64,000 nucleotides of DNA from Larimichthys crocea (lineage: Eukaryota > Chordata > Actinopteri > Sciaenidae): positions 16,273,865 to 16,337,864 of the forward strand of contig NC_040022.1 of assembly GCF_000972845.2 (NCBI RefSeq), written 5' to 3'. The position numbers and the translations under genes are program-made. The notes under the pieces are model-generated. The model saw nothing but the letters and a program-made list of their open reading frames with translations. It did not search any database and was not told the DNA's origin. Positions 56,101 to 64,000 of the stretch are shown here, in pieces. Numbering within the stretch: position 1 is the stretch's first letter; each line of letters starts with the position of its first letter.

Positions 56101-59100
56101 ACAACATTACACCCTCTGTCATTTGTCCTCTTTCACATTTTTACCAATGACTCTGCACTGTAGTGTGTGTATATTTTTTCGGCATAAAAATAACCTTGTC
56201 TTAAATTATGCATTGTTTGGTGTGCCAGCTTGGAAAGGAAAAGTTTGGAGACGGAACCGTGTACTAGTCAGAGACAAGGAGGGGCTGGGACTGATATTAC
56301 CTCACGTTTCCTATGACCCAGGACCCCGTAGGCGCATAACACTCACAGGACTACACACACACAAAGGCACAGACACACAAACATGGCAGATGGCAAAGCA
56401 TCATGGGGGAGATTGGCACTCACTCTCTCACACTTCCCTTCGCTCTCTTTTAAACACACAGCCCACAGACACACAAATTTACACACACACATACACACAC
56501 GCATGCATGAACACACACATACATTGAGGATCAGAGACACAGGATGAAGCACGGCTTACTGCAGGCATGAGCTGCACCGCCCTGGTTACATTTTTAGCAG
56601 TGGAAATAAACTATCTGAGGCTCCTCTCTAACAAGAAAACACACCTGTCACTCAAACATTGCGATTCTTTGCCCTGAATATCAATGAGTCTGGAGACTTG
56701 GGTGCCTCAACTAAAATATCTATCAGTCTTTCTTAATCCTGCAGGCTGCTGAAATCAGGAATATGGTTTACCCACGCTGCACACATCCAAAGCAGTGTTA
56801 TCACAGGAAGGACTGAAAATTAGGGATAACATTCCCATCCAGAAGCAACAATTTTTACTGGTCTGAAGCACTAAACAAGGTCGCCGCTTGAGTTAAACTC
56901 AGACTGCTGAGAGCGAATATGAGTCATGGAAACAGAAATCCCACACCAAACCTGTGGGTACGGAAGGAAGTCCATATATGCATTTTCTGTTCATTTGTTG
57001 TTTTTATATGATCAAGTAATCGATAACAAGTGACATTCTAGATTGTGGCTATTATAATTTCTTCAGTCAAGTATTTATCCTGATGAATGTGGCTCTTTAA
57101 TCTGACTAATCGACTAGCGTGATTTCTTTTCACTTCATATATTTTTAATACATTTTTAATTTGGCAGGTTTAATGTAAAAACATTTTTCTTAAATAAAAG
57201 GTATTTTAAGACATCACTCTGATCTGTGGTAAGTTATGATTTCCATTTTTCATTATTCAATTATTCAATTCTGAATTAAAATAACTAAATACCCACTAAA
57301 TCATTAATTAACCCCAAAACACTGGCACAAATAACAGAATGAAGTTGACATGGTGTATTTTATCGAGAGAGCTTTATTATTTGACTATTATTTCTTTTTA
57401 ATTATGTTTTATCTGTTTTACATTGTTTTTTAAGGTATCATCTTGGCCAGGTCTCTATTGTGATAGAGAAGACTTTCCAACCTCAATGAGACTTTAAATT
57501 AGGGTTCAATGAATAAATAAAAATAATAAGGACATTTTCTGTTTATGGGTTAGGATTAGGTCTGTGTTTTATTCATTTGATTGTATGTTTTCATGTTCAA
57601 GCGTGGAATAGATGATTTTTTGCACTTGAAGTTGGCACATTTTCTGTCTTCCTTTCTGATGAAAACATATGTAGGTACTTAAATATGGAGTGAGTGTTTT
57701 CTACGTGAGTCCTTTCAAATATCTCTCATCTCTCCATGTGTTTCCATTGGGAAGCTTCCTTTCATATTTTATTATGTGATCTTCAAAAAAACCCAGCATG
57801 ATTTTCTTATTATCATGAAGTAATGATATCCGAATCATAAAAATAGCTTCCTTGGGATCATGAGAAAAGAGAATTAAATTTTTTTTATCCACCCACATCC
57901 TCTCTCTGGCTTTTTTTGGCAAGGAGCATGAGTATTGCTTGAGGCCACATTTTAATTAACTGATCACCTGCAGCTAACAGAGTAGAGGACATGTGCACGA
58001 AGCATTTAAAGACACTAGAATGTCAAACTTATGCAAGAGTGTACAATTTTCTCAACTCTACACTTTAATTTCCTTCATTTCACCTATATTTGCAGCAACA
58101 TCCTCGCTATGTGACCCTTTGTTTAATCCTAACAAGTGAGAAAGCTATCAGCCTTAGATCTCTGCTCCCCATTACAAATATTCTGCGTGTACTTCCGTTT
58201 TTGTTCGGCAGAACTCCATTTCACAGCTTACAAAGACAACACACGCATTCGTGATTGAAGAACAAAAGGAAGGAGGGGGGTCGGGGGAAGCGTGACTAAA
58301 AGCTTCTTCTTCCTCAGTCCTCATATACTGAAGTAATCAAACAAAGTTTCCCTCAAATCTCAATCTCTGCATGTCTAGGTCACAGCAAAGCTGTTGCATC
58401 AACAATAGTGCAGCAAACGTACGCCCACGCATCTTTAAGGGGCTCCAAGGTCAGGCAAACTGACACAGAGGAATCCAGTAATGGATGCATCGGCCTCGGG
58501 TGAGCCCAGCAACAGATGGACTGGCTCCTGCTAAGCAGGAAATGTATTACGAAATGGTATAAAAGTACATATAGGGCAGATTATCAGAGGAGATCAGAGC
58601 AGAGGGAACACAAAGTGTTTATAGGCTTAGTGAAGTTACAGTCAGTAATGTCGAGATGAAGAGGCTAATAAATTAACATATGTCTAAGATATAGACATTT
58701 TATTAGAATATAATGTAATAATATTTGTTTAAGTCACAGTACATTATTTTCTAACATTTTAACAACTATCGATTCTTTAATTAATCCCTAATGTAGTGCC
58801 ACCTGTGTTCTGATGCCAACAACTGCTTACGCTCACACAAAAGACAAAAAAAAAAATTAAGATATTGCTTTGAAAATGGATCTGATTCCCTTGTTGTGAT
58901 AGCAGCTGAGTGTTGTGTATAATATTATTTATTTTATGTTTTTAACACAGGTAGGCAAGTCAAGGTATATGTGAGTCAGTGTGAATGTGCTTTTGGTTTA
59001 AAAATGGAGCTATGCGTCACAGCTTCAATCTCGACAATTTTTATGCTTTCAAATAAGTTGAGGGATTACTTGCTCCTCCATGAGCAGAGTCAATTGCTCA

Positions 59101-59887
59101 GCCCCTTAGGCTCATAAACCTCTTTCAAACCCCTTAGGGTAATGCCAAAAATGCACTGTCATCCAGCTAAAACACAGCTGGGGTTGTTGTTTTTTTTTGT
59201 TTTTTTTTATGCAAAGAAAAAAAAATGGACATTTTGCAGATACTGTTTCACCTGACAGGTGAAAGTTTCCAAAACAACAAGATGTGTGCATGTCCAAACA
59301 CAGACACCTAAGCAACGTTCACTCAACTGAAACAGCAACAACACAGAGCTCGCAAACATCCAAACATATCTTGTAATTTCTCCCAGCACCCCCCTTCCTC
59401 CTTCTTTTCTCTCTCTCTCTGTTTCTTGTTCTTCAGAGGCAGCCGATCTCTTGTGCAGCGGCTCATTACGCAGGCTGATGGTTGAGTCCTTGTCAACTCA
59501 CTGTCCAATTAGCATATCTAAGGCTGGCACAGACTCTTATCCTAGCGGGAGAGAGAACTGTATATACATACTGATGTCCACATAGTTATGCACTTGCATG
59601 TACATCCCTAATTGTTAAACAGCGCTGACATATGAGAGGAGAAGGATTGTGTAAATTATCCAATCACAGGGCGCAATCCATCATTCAAATGTGAGCCAAG
59701 CGGTCGCTTCTTTACATAAATCCAAAAAGCTGTTTTTTGGGGTTAATAAGTAATTTAGTTTGTAATAATTTAATAATGAGAATGCATCACTTATGACACT
59801 ATATGTGGATATGAGAGGAAGGAGGAGGGGCGAATATTTTTAAATAAAAGTGCAAATATATTTTCTTGTGATATACAGTGAATATAC

Positions 59888-59940
59888 AGTCCATCCATCC
59901 ATATATCCATCTATCTATCCATCCATTCATCCATCCAGTC
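59888..59940. repeat. Degenerate (ATCC)n repeat
   Basis: Imperfect CATC/ATCC units (CCATCCATCC, ATCTATCTATCC). Simple repeat. Confidence 0.85.
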
Positions 59941-61059
59941 CAACATGTGGTTCTCATCCCCTGAAGCTTCACACCATCATTTCTCAATAAAATAAATGAT
60001 TAAAAGTGCATTGAGCAGCACACACACACATACATGCTGTAAAGACCCTGTCAGCCAAAACACACCGCAGCCAACTAATGAGCTTCTCATGGTGCAGGAC
60101 TAAGGCTCCCTGACAACAGAGAACACCTTCATCTTCCTGGACGTCATTGTCATCACCATGGATATCATCATATTTCAATTGAGCTTCATTAATGAGACAT
60201 GCCAGCCATTTTTCCCTCTCGCCGTTTCAGCTGTTTAGCAAAACCTACACATCAGTCAAGGGGACAAAGTCAGGATGTGTAAAACAGATTTCAGGGCTTG
60301 TTGATAAGTGTGTCTCGAGAGTGATAACAGACGTCTTTAAAATTGCAGTGCTCTGTTTTAATAACCTTATATTGACTGATTATTCATATAGAATTATCCC
60401 ATGGTCATTAATGTGAGCATCGCAGACAGGCTTAAAATGGACTAATCCTTTCACTGATTCATAGGATGAATATATCATCATCCTTTGCGAGCACCTCACA
60501 GAGATTTAACATATCATCACACACCTGCACCACACTGCTTCAGCAGCACTGATCTGCACTGCGCGTTCACTGTTGCCCACTCGTGTGCTGCAATCTTGAA
60601 GCAACCCTTTATTCATTCTTTCCCAACGTTAAAAGGTGCCTATTAATTTCCTGGAGACACACTGTGTTTGCCCAGATCCAACTCTCTCCTGTGTATTTAT
60701 GCTGCCATGGTATCACCTGTCTGGATTGGTCACATGATATGCCGTCCACTGAGAGCTCATTATCTCACAACTCTTCTGCAGCAACACTGAGATCATCTAG
60801 AGAACATTTACATACGTTTCACACTCCTTATTGTTTATATATATGTTTTTGCGGTCTATTCATAGCACAAAGATGCTGCACAAAAAGCTGATTACTACCA
60901 AACCTACAATGCCATTAACCTAAAGAATTCACTACTGGGTAGAAATAAATTCCTGCGGCTGCGTATGCTGGTGAACAAATCCCATTTACGTGCTACACAG
61001 GCGACCAGCCTTAGCAGTTTTGTCACTAACCAGCCATTGCATGACTTCCTGATGGAGAT

Positions 61060-61110
61060 GAGATTTGTGACGCCAAATGAATTTCTCCTTGAGGGACGAT
61101 AAAGTTGTGA
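61060..61110 (+). mobile_element. Possible SINE/L2 3' tail
   Basis: AATGAATTTCTCCTTGAGGG then ACGATAAAGTTG resembles the 3' terminus of fish L2-like elements (typically GAATTTCC...GG..AATAAAGT). Upstream sequence is not clearly related, so this is a weak call. Confidence 0.3.
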
Positions 61111-61794
61111 ATAGAATTGAAAACCGGAGTAATGGCGTAGAAAAACTGCATTTGTCCTCTGTCTCATTGCTGAAATCAGACGAAAAGTGTGTGAGTGTGT
61201 GTGTGTGTGTGAACTGAAGACTGACTGAAGAGAAGAAATGCTTGCCAGAGGTAACAGACTCGCGCACGGATGCTTTCCACCAATGACTGGCCATTACTCT
61301 CACCTCCGTCAAACAAACACTAATACATTCAACCTGGCATCCTTCAGCACTGTGGAGACAGAGTAATCATGAAATGCCACAAACAAATGTGGGGCTGTGT
61401 CAACCAGGCCCTACTACCACCACCTCCACACACAGAAATACATCAAAGACTGCAGAACCCCAGAGAGAGTGTGATTTCTTTTAGCTTTAAAGTTTTCTGT
61501 GAGCTTTCAAGTCAGTGACTTGTGATGATGGAAGTTTCCTGGACGTTGTCCGTTTTCCTTCCTGCACTGTAAAGGTCTTTTAGTAGAGTGGAGCTGTTTC
61601 ACTGATGCAATAAAGATGTTCTTTCACCATATGGAGGCATGCCAAAAACCTTCTCTTTTCTTGGATTTGTAGAGCTGACTGCATCCGAGCACACTTGGTT
61701 TGTATTGGTGGAACAGACAGTGTATTTAATAGGAAATTTAAATTAGACACTTTTTTTTTAAGACTAAGAGTCTACAGGCACGCTAGAAGCTCTG

Positions 61795-62175
61795 TGAGAC
61801 TGCACTTAGGCACAGCAGTGCTTTCTTTGAGGTAAATGCATCATCAGCATGTTAACATGCTCATAATGACAACGCCAACAAGCTGACGTTGTAATGTGTA
61901 ATGATTACTACCTTCAGCATCTTAGTTTAGCTAGTATATTTAAGATTTATTAATTAGAACAAAACACAAAATACAACTGAGGCTAATGAGAATGACATTG
62001 GTCTTGCAGATACATATTGGACAAGCTGAAATATATTATAGTTTTTCCTTACGGGGGACATTAATGTCTGAACCAATTCTCATGGTAATTCATCCAACAG
62101 TCACTGAGATATTTAAGATTTTCAAACTGACTGACATCGCCATCCCTAGAGCCAGGCTGCAAGCATTGCTAAAGG
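61795..62175. repeat. Dispersed teleost repeat related to 38400-38655
   Basis: Blocks GCACAGCAGTGCTTTCTTTG, CATCAGCATGTTAACATGCT, CATCTTAGTTTAGCTAGTAT, ACTGAGGCTAATGAGAATGA, GGGGGACATTAATGTCTGAA and CATGGTAATTCATCCAACAG occur in this order. This is, to my memory, a very common percomorph genomic repeat. Confidence 0.65.
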
Positions 62176-64000
62176 GTTAAGACATATTCACACAGAGGGC
62201 TATGAACCGTAAGCTAATCATATGCTGTCTTTTGCCACACACTATATAACAAAGTGATATAAGGGCAGTGGATTGAGAATAAAACCTGGTAAGATATACA
62301 GTACAGTTCTGCTTTCTTCCCCATTAGCATTCATATGACTTCATCCCACCAAATAAAGCAAAGCTAAGTATAAAAATATTTTATTATTTCCTGTTTTGCA
62401 AGATCTCAAAAATACTTTTTGGCACACATCCAGCCAAAATGAATTCATCCAAACTTCTTTGCATGCATCGAGGATTTTTTTCACTCCCGAGAGTTGAAAA
62501 TACTCTTGAGGACTTGTCAGGCGCTTGAAGCAAGGTGCATAGAATATTCTGCCGTTTGAATTTATTGCTGGCTTACTGTACACTTCAAAGTGGATGGTGC
62601 CCACTCTTTTTCCAAGTTCTGATTAGGCAGTTTGTCTCCTGCTTTGTCAGCCATCTTGTCAGTCAGCCCTACCCTCCTAATGACTCCTGTCAGTCAGGGA
62701 TGTTACTGTCAAACCGAGTCAATGGCAGCACACCCTCTTCCCATGATTGGATAATGAGCTGTGCGCATCAAAACATTTAGCCATTTTCAGCGCAAAATGT
62801 CAGCAGAATAAAAAAAAGAAAAGTTATTTCTTGTCGTGCAGCGTTCAGAAACTTCTACAAAGGAGACTGTATGAAACTTCAACTGGAAAAGACAACAGCG
62901 AAATCTCATTGCGGAGGAGAAGAATGAGTCGTTGAAGTGGAAAGAAGGGTTGACCAGAGGACAGCAAGGCAGAGGAGCAGCAACGGGGGAAATGGTGCCC
63001 TCTTTTGCATACGGGGAGGAGAGGGAGAGGGGGGGGAGGGGTGGAGAGGAAGGTGAAGATGTCTTCAGATGTGGCAGCTGTGATGAAAAGAGAGGCGAAC
63101 GACTAAAGACAAGAGGAGGAGAAGAGAGAAAGAGAAAGGAGGTAGTGGGTGTTTGTGTGTGTGCATTATTCATCCGTGCTGACACATCAGAATCTCTGAT
63201 TCATCTTGAGAAGGGCATCAGTCAAGTCACAACCTATCTCTTAGTCTTCACTCATATGCACACACGACGAACACACATACTACATAATTATGGGTCTGGC
63301 TCACTACAGAGACCCTGAAGAAACAGAATGAGAGGCGTCTTTACGCATCAAGCGTGTAGCAGACTTTCTGTGAGGTCTGCTATTCTATTTAAATGTAAAT
63401 ATGAATTACCTGAAAACATAACTCATCTACAGCTAAGGAAGACATCAAACCAGTCAAAATTACTTACATTTGAACACACATCAGTCTTAGATCTGGGTGA
63501 TAATTTAATGTGGTATTTCCACATTATTATAATTTATTATTAGTTAGTATTCCAGTACCTTGAAAGTAGCATTAACCAGGTGATCTGTTCATTTAGTGAT
63601 CGATGGACAGTAATTGTAATTGTCTTTGTGCAAATGTTTAACGGATATTTGATGATGGACACATTTATTATTTGTCGTGGGTAGTTTAGTTTTAAATCAT
63701 CACATGTGATGATGACGATTAAATGTGATGAGTTCAGAATGTGCGATTGTTGTTAATTGACTGACTCTATGAATCATAGAGATTATGTATGACTCAGTAT
63801 TGTAAGAGGGTATTCAGAATGATTATACTGTACATCATTATACAGCTAATGTATTTAAGTTAACACATAAAATGATCAGAGTGAAGTCAAGTGGAGTGAA
63901 CTCCATGTTACATCAGACACTTCACCCGAGGAAGATGAGAACTCTAATATCTAATTTTTAACATTCATAAATAAAATTTGCTCAGAATTATTCATTTAGG

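Larger units (their letters stand above)
53175..64000. other. Upstream or 5' intronic region, no coding exon recognised
   Basis: About 10.8 kb. The 3' splice site at 53175 implies that further non-coding ptprs exons and the promoter lie upstream, here or beyond 64000; none can be assigned by eye. Contents seen are a degenerate ATCC repeat (about 59888-59940), CA/GT repeats (about 56350-56520, 61190-61212), a possible retroelement 3' tail near 61060-61110, a dispersed repeat (61795-62175) and purine-rich DNA around 63010-63145. No recognisable neighbouring gene. Confidence 0.6.

Noticed and set aside
62787..63318. ORFs of 128-132 codons on both strands near the right end
   Set aside because: Low-complexity purine-rich DNA with no domain similarity; opposite-strand ORFs in the same tract indicate composition bias.

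Overview
The window is vertebrate nuclear DNA, almost certainly from a teleost and probably a percomorph. It holds one large minus-strand gene split into small exons with GT/AG introns. The introns carry many di- and tetranucleotide microsatellites, a tRNA-derived SINE, a hAT element and fish-type dispersed repeats. Nothing prokaryotic is present (no operons, no CRISPR).

The gene is a LAR-subfamily (type IIa) receptor protein tyrosine phosphatase. It is best called ptprs (PTP sigma); teleosts usually have two co-orthologues, ptprsa and ptprsb, and I cannot tell which this is. I rebuilt 35 coding exons by hand from the initiator ATG (53105-53103) to the stop codon (2669-2667). Every junction has AC before and CT after the exon on the + strand, and all phases agree. 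The sum is 5877 nt, or 1958 residues plus stop, close to the roughly 1950 residues of mammalian PTPRS. Signal peptide and three Ig domains lie at 53105-24569. Eight FN3 domains lie at 24147-14169. The juxtamembrane ectodomain and single membrane helix lie at 13933-12484. The cytoplasmic linker lies at 11835-9716, active phosphatase domain D1 at 9813-6591 and the degenerate D2 at 6207-2667. Features favouring PTPRS over PTPRD or PTPRF are the C-terminus [16 protein letters not shown], the KKVNSQR segment in Ig1, the RLAN start of the D1-D2 linker, and the KRKDSEP/KSLL juxtamembrane segment.

Three micro-exons typical of type IIa RPTPs can be read directly: meB (12 nt, 29926-29937), meC (27 nt, 17117-17143) and meD (12 nt, 11824-11835). 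A meA counterpart in Ig2 was not found. A block encoding FN4-FN7 is flanked by phase-1 introns, so it can be skipped in frame.

Layout: 1-2666 is 3'UTR and downstream DNA. From 2667 to 24838 the gene is exon-dense (phosphatase, membrane helix, FN3, Ig3). From 24839 to 53174 it is intron-rich with widely spaced Ig exons. From 53175 to 64000 I see no coding sequence; this is probably 5' intron or upstream DNA. No second gene could be supported. I found no undescribed biological system. The most useful observations are the micro-exons, an apparent loss of the furin site, and microsatellites lying against splice sites.
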